Shown here: piece after piece, positions 22,212 to 31,785 of the stretch
Layout: every line of letters begins with the position of its first letter
Position numbering within the stretch: position 1 is the stretch's first letter
Assembly (NCBI GenBank): GCA_030247855.1
Contig: JAPDRN010000018.1
Location: 1-64,000 of the forward strand
Direction: 5' to 3'
Length of the DNA: 64,000 nucleotides
Origin: Knufia peltigerae
Lineage: Eukaryota; Ascomycota; Eurotiomycetes; Chaetothyriales; Trichomeriaceae
The notes under the pieces: generated by a model
Seen by the model: the letters and a program-made list of their open reading frames with translations, nothing else
Database searches by the model: none
Told to the model about the DNA's origin: nothing
Made by a program: the position numbers and the translations under genes

Positions 22212-23283
22212 CCTGAACATGATTTCACCGCAAACTGCGGTTTGGTTGAAGAGTCCAGTCGGCCAAGTATTCTTGGACAGGGTCGAATCTTTTTTTTCCA
22301 AGTGGGGCGCGCGGTAGAAAACCAAGCAAAGTTAGCACACTGGTTAAATACATCTATCCTCCGCATTTATTCCGGATTACAATCTTTCCCCCTTACGGAG
22401 TACTTCCTATCATGTTGATGTTGGGCAAACTCACACCCTTCATTTCCATAATGATGGCAGGTAGGTATTGTGTCAGCCGGCTCGAAAGAATTACTCCCCT
22501 TCACTCCCGTCAAGGCACCTTAACAACGTGTGATTTGATTTGTGTTTCATCACCATTTACTGCGGTACCGCGATGGACTATGGTTTCGATACTCCGGGCC
22601 CTACACGCTATGATGCAGCACATACCCAGGTATCAAGATATGTACATGGGTATATCAGAAGTCTTCTTAGCACCCGAGATTCCCCTACGTCCGACGCACG
22701 AATGAACATGATGTCCCCTCATCAACAGATGTTACGCGAACGGAATATTATTGTTCCTTGGTGCATCGATCTCAAAACTTCAAAGGTTGGAAGGACAGTA
22801 GAGATCCTCAGCTACGGAGCTCCTCATTTCCTTTTGCAATAGCATGTCTCACAGTGCTTCCCGAAGTATATTAATCTGAGCTGAATCTTAGCTGCAGATG
22901 CCCTCAGCGGTTTAGCGATACTAAGGTAGTGACAGATTGCTTCTATCCGCGTGAAGGGTGTTGCTATTCACTTCTTCAAGTTGACAAAAGCACTTGCTTG
23001 CCTTGGCAGTAGAATATACAGGTGTGTTGCAGCTCTTCAATTCCTTTTTATCATGGTACATTTTACGTTTCTACTCTGGGGCCGAGAGCTGGCCAGAATT
23101 GCAGTACTTTGGGGTCTGTTTTAGCTCTCCTGCCTCAGGGAAAAAGCTCGTTAGAAACCATCTGAGCACCCTTTACCTCATGGAACGCGCGAATCGCTCG
23201 ACAGGAGTCGATAATGGCCCGTCCCTGTAAGCACCCAGTTTTAATTATCGAAATGTCATTGTATTAAACTGACAATTTGGTTG
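22212..23283. other. Divergent intergenic region, Puf6 and 603-aa gene
   Basis: 1.07 kb separating divergent starts. A TACGGAGTA word is at 22394-22402. An 89-codon frame starting ATG-GAC near 22573 is the largest candidate but has no recognisable content. Acceptor-like sequence (CTGAC...TTGTCACAG) ends just after the first possible ATG of the next gene. Confidence 0.5.
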
Positions 23284-25095
23284 ATGCCGTTTAGAATTGT
23301 CTTGTCACAGTCTACCGCCATGCAGGCTAGGCAGGTGGCCCTCACCGGAAAAGCCTTCAATGCAGATGAATCAGATGAGACAGATGAGAATTCTCGCCAC
23401 TCCAGCATATACCACGCTTTGTTGGAATACCGGACAGGACGGAAGCCTTTAATACCCAATCCCATTCACACAGAAAGAGTAAAAGCAGACCTACTGTCAC
23501 AAAGTCTAAGCCAAAGTGCTTTGCCGACACATGCCTTTAGCGGTGGTGTTGTTCCAAACGTCATGCAGACACAGGCAACTTCAACTTCCATCATGCCTCA
23601 TGTTTTGCCCGATTCTGGAATATGCTACGATGTTGAAGCGACAGACGAGCAAGTATCTTCGGGTATGCGGATCCCACGATTCTCGCCGGATCAAATCGCC
23701 AACGCGTTCTCAAGGTCTGCAGCGTATGCCCTGAATTCGAAGGAAGTTGAGTATCTTATCCACTTCTTGAAGAAGCCTTGTGTCAAGGATCAGGGACCTT
23801 CAAGACAACTCATTCGCGCAAAGATTGACGCCTTCCATGAGGATGAAATAGCAATGAGTGGAGGGTCGCGAGAAAGACTTGCGTATCCTTCAGGGTCCGA
23901 GGATGCGGAATTTGGTGTCATACTTCACTGTCAGTCTACTAAAGGTCACGTTGGGGAGTTCTGGGATCCCGAAAACAGGACGATACAGCTTCTTATCGAG
24001 AAAGGCCTCAGCCCCGAGTTCATATATGGTTTCGACTGGCACTGGCGTGCTGAAGAGTCCATGCGACGGGCTGACCAATCATCTTGCCCTACGAGACGCT
24101 GGCCAAAGGGCTTACGTTCTCTCCACGATCGGTTTTCAAGTGGACTCCTAGAGCTTCTTCCCTTGCCGTGGGTGGTGATTGGCGGAGGTTGCGCAAAAGA
24201 CAGCTACCGTCGGACTCTATCTGGTTGCTCTAAGCAGCTGACTATACAGCTGGCCGACGCCGTCAATCTTGAAATTGACCTGAACTTCCATGGAACCAGC
24301 CTTAGGCGCATAGTGATATACGTACCTCATCCGTCATCGGCCTTTTTCAAGCCATCATCAGCCTACAATGTCGGGACAGTTCTGGATGCGAGCATTAATT
24401 TCATTCTCTGGCTTCATCATCGAGACGGTAACTCGAATAACTTCATCGAGACTCTATCTTTGATAAGTCCAGGAGTTCGCAGTGCAGCACCCTTGGGAGA
24501 GCTGTATGGCTATGTGGCGCGAGAGTTAAACCTCGGCAGAAATCTTATTCTAGACGAGTATAAGCCCGCATTCTTGAGTTGGGCGACGACCTACCTGCTC
24601 GAGTCTCCTGTCAGTGTTTTGAGTCGAGGTGATTCGTTGGCACAATCTATCAGACGCAAAATAGGGAACCAAATCAGCAGTACGAAGAAGTCGAATGGCT
24701 TTGATGCAGTCCAGATAGGTCGGAAAGGACCCGCTGCACGGTATGGCTATGAGAACAAACTAATCTGGGATGGACAGCGTGTTTCTGTGACCCAAAAAGG
24801 CACTTTCAAGATCTTTCTGTCTGAAGACCAGGAAAGTCTTGAATTAAGAGGGGGAAGGCCACTGCAAAGAGAAGTGTCCAAGTCTCCAAACCCGGTGACC
24901 ATCCATTTTTCGGATGAAGAGATCACTCTTCAACAAGACGGCTCAGTGGTGTTTCAGACAACATGTGCCCAGATCAAGGACCAGAACCTACGAGCACGAT
25001 GGGTCGCACAACTCAGAGTCGAGTCCCGAGAGAAGACGGCATCGATGGAGGCTAAGATCCCGGGACACATCACAGCAATTACAAGCTTGATCTAA
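23284..25095 (+). CDS. Conserved-looking hypothetical protein, 603 aa
   Basis: Single long exon; I do not recognise the family. The start is either 23284 (MPFRIVLSQ) or 23320 (MQARQVALTGKAF). The bases just before 23311 resemble a 3' splice site, so an upstream leader exon is possible. The N-terminal 170 residues are polar and probably disordered. The rest is mixed: DAEFGVILHCQSTKGHVGEFWDPENRTI, FDWHWRAEESMRRAD, SSGLLELLPLPWVVIGGGCAKDSYR, LRRIVIYVPHPSS, ILDEYKPAFLSWATTYLLESPVSVL and a basic C-terminal part. The run of hydrophobic strands with a Gly-Gly-Gly-Cys turn after LPLPWVV suggests a folded globular domain. There is no signal peptide or membrane span. The gene is divergent from Puf6. 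Length, codon continuity over 1.8 kb and absence of stops make it a real gene. Confidence 0.75.
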   Translation: MPFRIVLSQSTAMQARQVALTGKAFNADESDETDENSRHSSIYHALLEYRTGRKPLIPNPIHTERVKADLLSQSLSQSALPTHAFSGGVVPNVMQTQATSTSIMPHVLPDSGICYDVEATDEQVSSGMRIPRFSPDQIANAFSRSAAYALNSKEVEYLIHFLKKPCVKDQGPSRQLIRAKIDAFHEDEIAMSGGSRERLAYPSGSEDAEFGVILHCQSTKGHVGEFWDPENRTIQLLIEKGLSPEFIYGFDWHWRAEESMRRADQSSCPTRRWPKGLRSLHDRFSSGLLELLPLPWVVIGGGCAKDSYRRTLSGCSKQLTIQLADAVNLEIDLNFHGTSLRRIVIYVPHPSSAFFKPSSAYNVGTVLDASINFILWLHHRDGNSNNFIETLSLISPGVRSAAPLGELYGYVARELNLGRNLILDEYKPAFLSWATTYLLESPVSVLSRGDSLAQSIRRKIGNQISSTKKSNGFDAVQIGRKGPAARYGYENKLIWDGQRVSVTQKGTFKIFLSEDQESLELRGGRPLQREVSKSPNPVTIHFSDEEITLQQDGSVVFQTTCAQIKDQNLRARWVAQLRVESREKTASMEAKIPGHITAITSLI

Positions 25096-25571
25096 CCCGA
25101 CAGAACACGGCAAAGCAGTCAGAGCATTTATGATACCATTGTCAATTGGAAAGATAGTACGCAGAGCCTTGGAGCATCAGGTGGCAAGTGTTGGGTTCGA
25201 GGCTGCACATCGGGCACAAATTGATAGGCAAGAGCGCAGATGCTGACTGACGAAGGTTGATGAATCGCGACTCGCAAATGTTGAATCATACAAGTTTTGT
25301 AGTCGAATCAATTGGAAACGGAACGGAAGGTTGAGATATCTTCCAGAAGGACAAGGAATAGGCGAGGACCGATGTAAGATCAAGTACTCCGTACTAGACT
25401 CAGCAAGTCCTCCATACCCGTAGAAGCTCGAGAACCCATTGCCAAGATGCCAAGGCCACTAGAAGGTAATAACGTCAAGCAGATTCAAAAACATCTTATT
25501 AGGTTAAAAAACTGGCAATTTCCTCAAGAACTAGCCACGAGTCCCCGCATCGGTTATTCATGGTAGCTCTG
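25096..25571. other. Intergenic region before tRNA-Thr
   Basis: 3' flank of the 603-aa gene. A TACTCCGTA word (25385-25393) is present. Nothing else recognisable. Confidence 0.5.
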
Positions 25572-25658
25572 GCCTCTATAGCCCAGTTGGTAGAGCGCGG
25601 CACTAGTAATCACTATTATGTGATGCCGAGGTCTTCAGTTCGACTCTGAATGGAGGCA
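25572..25658 (+). tRNA. tRNA-Thr (AGT) with a 14-nt intron
   Basis: The 7-bp acceptor stem is GCCTCTA with TGGAGGC, discriminator A at 25658. The D arm is GCCC-AGTTGGTA-GAGC (one mismatch). The anticodon stem is CGGCA (25598-25602) with TGCCG (25624-25628). The T arm is TTCAG-TTCGACT-CTGAA. Anticodon AGT is at 25605-25607. The loop is too long by 14 nt, which places a standard nuclear tRNA intron at 25609-25622, right after position 37. Without the intron the tRNA is 73 nt. The arrangement of acceptor stem, TAGCC D-arm start and CTAGTAA loop is like yeast tRNA-Thr(AGT). Confidence 0.95.
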
Positions 25659-25668
25659 TTTCTTTTTT
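25659..25668 (+). terminator. RNA polymerase III T-run
   Basis: TTTCTTTTTT directly follows the tRNA; six consecutive T at 25663-25668 are a normal Pol III stop. Confidence 0.85.
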
Positions 25669-25983
25669 GTTTTTGTCCTTCCAACCAATATTAACATGTT
25701 TGAATTTGTTGTTATTGTATACCTGTATCATTGAACAGTTCTAAGGATGATTTTTTTTGATATGTCGCCGCGACACTATTCATCCCAGGTAGGCCGAAGC
25801 TCTTGTCGCGTCTTCTTGGTCGTGTGGTCTTGATGGCCTCATTGTTATTTACATTTTAGGCTTGCTGCACAGATCAACACTGGAATGCAAATTATCTCAC
25901 AAGAATGCTTGTGTCAATGACAATATGCGTATGGTGGGCTAGACTGAGCAAGCCTCCTTCCGCATTCCAGTACTTTCCAGCTC

Positions 25984-26780
25984 ATGTCGATTCCTATCAA
26001 CGAGCAGTACGGTCATATCGAGCTCAGCCAAGCTCAATTCCCGTCCAGGGATCGCCTCGTTAGGAATATGGCACAGTGGAGCGAAGCGCTCTATGGCAGT
26101 GGCCGCTGTATGTATCAGATTCCCCTTACGACCAATCGCTTGCTCGAGGTAATGATGGTCCATGTACGCCATGTTGAGTTCAAATTACGACGCATCGCAG
26201 ATTCTACCTACTGGTGGCAATCCTCAGAAACGGAGACCCACCGGATCGGCGATGTTCTTGACATGTTACTAAACGAGCTTGACGACCAGCTCGTCGGACT
26301 ACTTGCTGGAATTGGCAACTGTGTAGGCGTTCTCGAACAAGCTTCGCAGGCGAGTTTGGAGACAGAGGTCGACGCCAAGAAAGGTCGTCACGAAGTCGAC
26401 GAGCTACTACAGCGGAAACACGAGGTTTTCAGGAGTCATGAACCCGATCCAGCTCTTTTCCATCGTACGCAAAATCCGTTCGAACACCACCATCAAACTT
26501 CCCGTTTTGGAGGTCCGAGATAAGCTCAAACAAGCTGAGGTGCAGCTGCGCAGACACTGAGACGACACCCAGAAGGCCCAAAAGAACACTCTCCTTCGGT
26601 CGTTTGTTGAATTATCGAGCTGGCTTGGAACAGCTGCTGGAACAGTTGCAGGGAGTCCTGAGGCGGCTGAGTCGCTCGAGTGGCAGAATAGAACTTGCTC
26701 GCACTTCCGAGAAGGATCGATCTGTACTGCAACTCAAGAAGGGTAACTTCGACGCACCACCGGTGTTGTAAGTGTGAAAG
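25984..26780 (+). pseudogene. Possible decayed coiled-coil gene
   Basis: A 179-codon frame (25984-26523) contains a Leu-rich helical stretch (IGDVLDMLLNELDDQLVGLL). Near 26450-26560 the helical character moves to another frame (VLEVRDKLKQAEVQLRRH, then TGA, then DDTQKAQKNTLLRSFVELS). Near 26610-26770 it moves to a third frame (YRAGLEQLLEQLQGVLRRLS, then RIELARTSEKDRSVLQLKKG). Successive amphipathic, charge-rich segments in different frames with an in-frame stop look like a degraded coiled-coil gene. A multi-intron gene is less likely because I find no good donor/acceptor pairs at the shifts. Chance open frames remain possible. Confidence 0.3.
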
Positions 26781-27688
26781 GTTATCGGGGGGAATGGGCA
26801 ATAGGTTCAATCAACTCTGAGACTCAGCGACGATGCGGCGCTGTTTGGCAGGCTTGTCTGGTTGGCACCGACCTGCTTCTGTTCCAACGACTTTCAATGC
26901 CGATGCTTCCAGAAGAAAAGGAGCAAGAAGAGCAATTATTCTGATTTTTCTAGGTTGGACATTCTGTTCCTGAGTTGGAATAGGTTCTGATCATGTTTTG
27001 AACCTGGCCCTAGGACGAGTTGTCATCATTCATTTTAGCATCTAACCGACATTTGCAAATCACCATGATTCATCATCTCGTAAAAGGCTACATGGAAAAT
27101 TTAAAACATAGAGAAATGTCAAATCGGGGAGAACCATGAAACTATCCTCGCCAATCCAAGAGTGGATTCCACGCCCATCACAATGCATTTCCCGTCGGAA
27201 TCAACAGCATCAATCGGTCGATAGATGCATTGTGCTTCCTGTACACTGCCAATGCTATGGTGCGGAAGAGTCGCCGAGTAGGAAAAGAACCTGCCATCGT
27301 CGTGTGTTCAGGTTGGAGGGGGGATGCCTGCTTAAGGGCGGGTAGTTGCGCCCAGAGACAATGTAAGAGATTAAAATCCCTTGGTTGACTTGTAAAACAT
27401 GTTGATCTGTCTCGAAGCTTGCCTCTTCATCACCACACTGAGTGAGCTTTGCAGATCAAACTAATAGTGGAATGGTTCTCCAAAGCCGTCGTAACAGCAT
27501 TTAGAGATAATGGTAAAATATACATCTGTGTAGAATACCAGTGATCTTACACGAAGAAGGAAAAAGTTTGTGCGCCATTTAATTGTGTAGGCCTTCCGAG
27601 TCTTCCAAATCTCGAGTATTGCACAGCCAACAACTCAATGATGCTTCAAGCATGCAAAAATGACCAACGAACCATCTTGTGAGCGGCG
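26781..27688. other. Intergenic region
   Basis: About 0.9 kb of AT-rich sequence without a supported gene. It includes the 3' flank of the minus-strand gene that ends at 27689. Confidence 0.55.
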
Positions 27689-29476
27689 CTAGCCACTGCG
27701 AGATTGTTCTGCCATTGAAGTTTGCGTCGCCACGTGGAACTGAGGAGGAGAACTCTCTCCCTGGATCGGGAGTTGTCCGGCAGGCAAGAGTTTCGGCTCC
27801 AGCCTTCGTGGAGGTGGCGGATCATTCGGATTTCGAATGACTGGGACGAAGCCATAAAACGGGATATTGTCTGGATGTGTACGAAGAGTCGGAGGAGGAG
27901 GGGGATCATAAGAAGGTGATGGCCCGGTGGGCTCTGGATTTTGTGGTGGCAGTGAGCGATGTGGAAAAGAATCACTCTGTGGTGTGGCTGATAAATCAGA
28001 GGAATTGGGTTGAGATTGCCATTGATGAAGAGAATGAGGAGGCAGCCCCTGCGGATACTGTGGTTGCTGTGGCGGCGGCGGTGCTGCTGAATCCGGGAAA
28101 AGTGTCGAAGGCGAATGAGATGATCTGATCCAGGTCAGAGGCGCTGCTGCACGATTTCTCTCGGCCTCCAGATACTGGATCTTTTGCTCCGCTTCCAGTA
28201 ATTTCGCTTTCAACGCTTCTAGCTCCGTATTTGCGCTTGCGGGAGCATTTTTCTTCCTTTTCTTTTTATTTGAGTCTCCTGAAATGCGACCCCGGTTGAT
28301 GTCCTCGACACCGGACATGACACCTGGCACCATGCCAGGGAATCGGCCTTGACTGCTCGAAGCTACCTCTACTTCTCCAGAGGTTGCCACAATTCCAGCA
28401 TCATTACAGTTGTCGGCTTGAGGTGTTGTTGTCGTTGTTGGTGTTGTTTCAGCATCATCCTCAGCTCGATCGCCGACCGACCCAGGGGAAGCACCAACTG
28501 ATTGCTCTGCGGAGCCAAGAAAATCGAAAAGCGGTTGCAGGCTGTGGTCACGTCCACCTTCTGTAGCTGTCTCGTTCTCGTTTGCGGGCTGAGGCAAAGG
28601 TTCCGGAATATTTTGGTCCTGGGGACGGCCATTTTTTGCACGTGGTCGATATGTTTTTGGCCGGCCTCGACTGAGGTGCTCTAATTTCTCGGGGTGGAAG
28701 ATTTCCATCAGTTTCCGACGTTTACTGCCGGCTCGAGGCAGTGGAGCTCGTTCATCAAACGTTGGATGGAGTGGGATGTGCTTGTAGTGCAATTCCAGGC
28801 TCATCTTCGTCAAGGAGAACTTGATGGCCAGCACTCCCTCGCACTCCCAAACCTGTTTCTTCCCTACAATACCTGCTTTGACCTTGGACAATCCTTCACT
28901 GGCAGCCCGACCTTTGTTCAAGACCGAGTCATTACAGAAGTAAGAAAACCTGCTTGCTTGGTCCTCTCGGCTGATCCAGTGGTTGTGAAAGCTGTAATGA
29001 TAACCGTCGGCCTCCTGGACCGCGTCAACCAGAGTTTTAGAGATGCCTTTCTGAGTAAGCATTTGTTCTTTGGGGTCCTGGATGTTCTGTAACGCGTCGA
29101 TGACCGTGACAGCCGTCTTGTTGAAATGGCTGTACGAATAGGGGGTCTTGTCGTGCAAAGGCCTGTTTCCTTTTTTCTCTCGCAGTGCTATGAGAAATGC
29201 CGTCGTGACCGGAAACGAGAACGCCAGAGTGGTATGTGCATGTTCACCAGTGGGATTAGCAAGATAGTTCCGTAGCTGTTCTTCTAAATCTTCGACTTTA
29301 TTGCATTTGAACTGAACGGTCTGTCCTAAAGGATCCTTTGCCTGGCGACCTCTATGCCGCTTCGGTTTCATTGGCGCGGGCTCGGCTGCTCTATTTTCAT
29401 CCTGAACATCATTCTCTATCGTCGGCAGTTGCGTAGGTGTCGCATTTGACACGCTCGAGGCCTCTGGCTCCTCCAT
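27689..29476 (-). CDS. Putative nuclear DNA-binding protein with a C2H2 (WRKY/FLYWCH-like) core, 595 aa
   Basis: Single exon. An N-terminal basic KPKRHRGRQ segment is followed by a folded domain at about residues 50-250: YHYSFHNHWISREDQASRFS, YFCNDSVLNKGRAASEG, WECEGVLAIKFS and LELHYKHIPLH. Cys181, Cys212, His230 and His233 form a Cys-Cys-His-X2-His set with WRKY/FLYWCH-like order. Then come a basic patch (SKRRKLMEIFHPEKL), an AT-hook-like SRGRPKTYRPRAK (269-281), an acidic/polar linker, a KKKRKK nuclear signal, a short coiled coil (ELEALKAKLLEAEQKIQYLEAE) and a Pro/Gln-rich tail. I recall fungal proteins with this core but cannot name the family; zinc binding is inference. It is divergent from guanylate kinase across a 207-bp promoter. 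Confidence 0.75.
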   Translation of the reverse strand: MEEPEASSVSNATPTQLPTIENDVQDENRAAEPAPMKPKRHRGRQAKDPLGQTVQFKCNKVEDLEEQLRNYLANPTGEHAHTTLAFSFPVTTAFLIALREKKGNRPLHDKTPYSYSHFNKTAVTVIDALQNIQDPKEQMLTQKGISKTLVDAVQEADGYHYSFHNHWISREDQASRFSYFCNDSVLNKGRAASEGLSKVKAGIVGKKQVWECEGVLAIKFSLTKMSLELHYKHIPLHPTFDERAPLPRAGSKRRKLMEIFHPEKLEHLSRGRPKTYRPRAKNGRPQDQNIPEPLPQPANENETATEGGRDHSLQPLFDFLGSAEQSVGASPGSVGDRAEDDAETTPTTTTTPQADNCNDAGIVATSGEVEVASSSQGRFPGMVPGVMSGVEDINRGRISGDSNKKKRKKNAPASANTELEALKAKLLEAEQKIQYLEAERNRAAAPLTWIRSSHSPSTLFPDSAAPPPPQQPQYPQGLPPHSLHQWQSQPNSSDLSATPQSDSFPHRSLPPQNPEPTGPSPSYDPPPPPTLRTHPDNIPFYGFVPVIRNPNDPPPPRRLEPKLLPAGQLPIQGESSPPQFHVATQTSMAEQSRSG

Positions 29477-29683
29477 CTGACGAGTGTAAAGGAGGTGTCG
29501 ATATCAATTAGAGGCATCTCGCAGCTGATTAGGGTAAGATTGATACGCGCAAAGTCGACCCCTGCCAAGCCAGATCTGTTCCAGTCCCGTCATTGGTGAA
29601 TTCCCCCCACCGCTCCCATCTCTTTACACTACGAGTAGGATTTTGTTGTCGGTATCGAGGGGCTCAAGGGGGACATTCAGAGC
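29477..29683. promoter_or_regulatory. Compact bidirectional promoter
   Basis: Only 207 bp separate the divergent starts of the putative DNA-binding protein (29476, minus) and guanylate kinase (29684, plus), so promoter elements must be shared. No specific site was identified. Confidence 0.6.
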
Positions 29684-30403
29684 ATGGTACAGCGGTTATT
29701 CCACCAAGCAGCGAGACACCACTTCACCCTCTCACCTAGTCCCTCATCCCTCCCTCTGATCCTACGTCGCAACGTCAACATGGTACCTGCCCCTTCTAAC
29801 TCCCGACCGATTGTCTTCTCAGGCCCTTCAGGCACGGGAAAGTCAACTTTGATCAAGCGACTCTTCCAAAACCACCCAGACCTCTTCGGCTTCAGCGTCT
29901 CCCACACTACCCGTAAACCTCGCAATGGAGAGGAAGATGGCGTACATTACCACTTCACTACGGTGGAGGATTTCGAAAAGATGATTGCGGAAAATGCCTT
30001 CGAGGAGCATGCTAAATTTGGGGGCAACTATTATGGATCATCCAAGAAAGCGGTGCAGGATGTTGCAGATGGAAAAGGCAAGAGTATCGATGGGACCACC
30101 GCGTCAGGAAAGAGAATCTGCATTTTTGACATCGAGATGGAAGGTGTCAAGCAGCTGAAGAAGAGCACATTAAATCCTAGGATATGCTTCATTCAGCCTC
30201 CCAGCATGGAAATTCTGGAGCAGCGGCTACGCGGCAGAGGCGACACAGCAGAGGATGCCATCCAGAGAAGATTGGCCCAGGCGAAGAATGAGATGGAATA
30301 CTGCAAACAGGAAGGCAAGAATGACAAGGTCATCATCAATGACGACCTCGACCGAACGTTTAACGAGCTGGACGAGTGGGTAATGAAGGGCATTTCTGCT
30401 TGA
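29684..30403 (+). CDS. GUK1: Guanylate kinase, possible dual-start form
   Basis: Single exon, 239 aa from 29684 or 207 aa from an internal Met at 29780. It phosphorylates GMP to GDP with ATP. The P-loop is GPSGTGKST (47-55). The GMP-binding region follows: SVSHTTRKPRNGEEDGVHYHF, then FEEHAKFGGNYYGSSKKAV. Next are ICIFDIEMEGVKQLKKS and the lid RLRGRGDTAEDAIQRRL. Between the AVQDVADG helix and ICIFDIEMEG there is a short extra loop (GKSIDGTTASGKR). The extra 32 N-terminal residues contain four Arg, three His and no acidic residue, a composition typical of mitochondrial presequences. The second Met (VNMVPAPSNSRPIVFSGPSG) gives the usual cytosolic start. Both ATGs have acceptable contexts, so leaky scanning could supply two compartments; this is inference. 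Confidence 0.93.
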   Translation: MVQRLFHQAARHHFTLSPSPSSLPLILRRNVNMVPAPSNSRPIVFSGPSGTGKSTLIKRLFQNHPDLFGFSVSHTTRKPRNGEEDGVHYHFTTVEDFEKMIAENAFEEHAKFGGNYYGSSKKAVQDVADGKGKSIDGTTASGKRICIFDIEMEGVKQLKKSTLNPRICFIQPPSMEILEQRLRGRGDTAEDAIQRRLAQAKNEMEYCKQEGKNDKVIINDDLDRTFNELDEWVMKGISA

Positions 30404-30649
30404 ACGTTCGACTTGAAGTTTTGGTTACAGCGCAATAGACAGCATGGGCTTGCTTTACGAAAACAAAAGTGGGAAAATTCGGTAGAGTAATAGATCGAGA
30501 TATCATGAGGATCAATTATACCCCAGATTCAAAGAAGAGAATCCCGCTCTCAATAGACGCTACATTAGAAGAGGCTCCAATTACAAAACAAGCATCAATC
30601 ACCGTGCAGAATCTCGCCGACCCATATCTCCAATCCCCAGGACTAGACT

Positions 30650-31785
30650 TCAGTAGCCATTCATCGTCATGCGCTGGGAGCTTCTGCTCAACTCGCGATC
30701 CGCCGCGGGACTGATGGGCCTGCTTCCAGCCATGCCGCTTGCTGCGCTGCTTTCCTTGAGAGCCAACAATTGCTTCGCCCGGAATGTCTCGTAGTGAATC
30801 TGGCTTGTCGTTTCGATCAGATCTTGCAGATGGGTTCGTGTCAGGAAGTTTCGAAGATAAACAAACTCGCAGTGATTCTCGTCTTCGACATTGATGATAC
30901 CCCATTTGTTTTGTCGGCCTCTGACCTGCTTGCCATTAACAATGATCGACTTCTCGCTGCCGACAATCGCAAATGGGATAATGTCCTTGATGGTGGCATT
31001 GGTAGCCCTCTCTTCGTCGTCCAACTCCTCATTGTCGTATGGATACATCTTGAGGTTGTGGAACGCAAACTCCTCCTTGATGCGCTCTTTGAATGCTCGA
31101 CGCTCTTCCAGGGTAAGAGAATCGGCTTTTGCGATCACCGGCACAACGTTGACCACGTCTGACAGCTTCTTCAAGACAACAATGTCAATTGGCTTGAGAG
31201 CATGACCAGATGGTTGGATGAAAAACAAGCAGCAGTGCACTCGGGTATCTTGAATGTATCTCTCTCTTTGCGCAGTGAGCTCCTTTCTGAGATAGGCGCT
31301 GTGTTGGTCCTTGATGTATTTGACAATCGGGTCCCAGCATCGATCATTGTTCACCAGATCTCCGTAGCCAGGGGTATCAACAATGTTCAGTCGCAGGCGG
31401 ACGCCGTTCTCTTCGATCACTGCCATGTCCATTAGTGGTTATCTCGGTGGCATTTTGCTCAGAAAGCTACTCACCATGGGAGACGGTTTGAATTTCAGTG
31501 GTGGAACGAATCGGCTCATCTGGTCGCAAACGTCCTTTTGATTCCAGCAGATGGGAAGCGAAGATGGTGTTGATGAGGGTCGACTTTCCGAGACCAGATT
31601 GTCCGACACAGATGACATTGAATTGGAACCCTGCATGCTTGAGTCAGTTGGAAAGTAGAGGCGAGGAGCGATCCTTGGTGTTTACCTCTTTTGAGCAACT
31701 TCTTCTCTATCTGTTGGGTGATTGAATCAAAGCCGACATGCGAGCGAGGAAAGATGGCATTACCCTGCGGCATTGCCATAGCCAT
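30650..31785 (-). CDS. aspD: Septin, CDC10/AspD class
   Basis: Exons 31785-31686, 31630-31475 and 31419-30650 give 341 aa. The N-terminus [25 protein letters not shown] matches the CDC10 septin start. The GTPase has P-loop GQSGLGKST (G1), DTPGYGD (G3) and AKAD (G4), plus the septin-specific [41 protein letters not shown] and [21 protein letters not shown] (septin unique element region). As in other CDC10-type septins, it ends shortly after [10 protein letters not shown] and lacks a long coiled-coil tail. It assembles with other septins into rods and filaments at septa and hyphal tips. Identity to class rests on the N-terminal and short-tail features. Confidence 0.94.

Noticed and set aside
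22540..22842. Open frame of about 100 codons between Puf6 and the 603-aa gene
   Set aside because: No family pattern, no splice support, and it lies in a divergent promoter region where chance frames are common.
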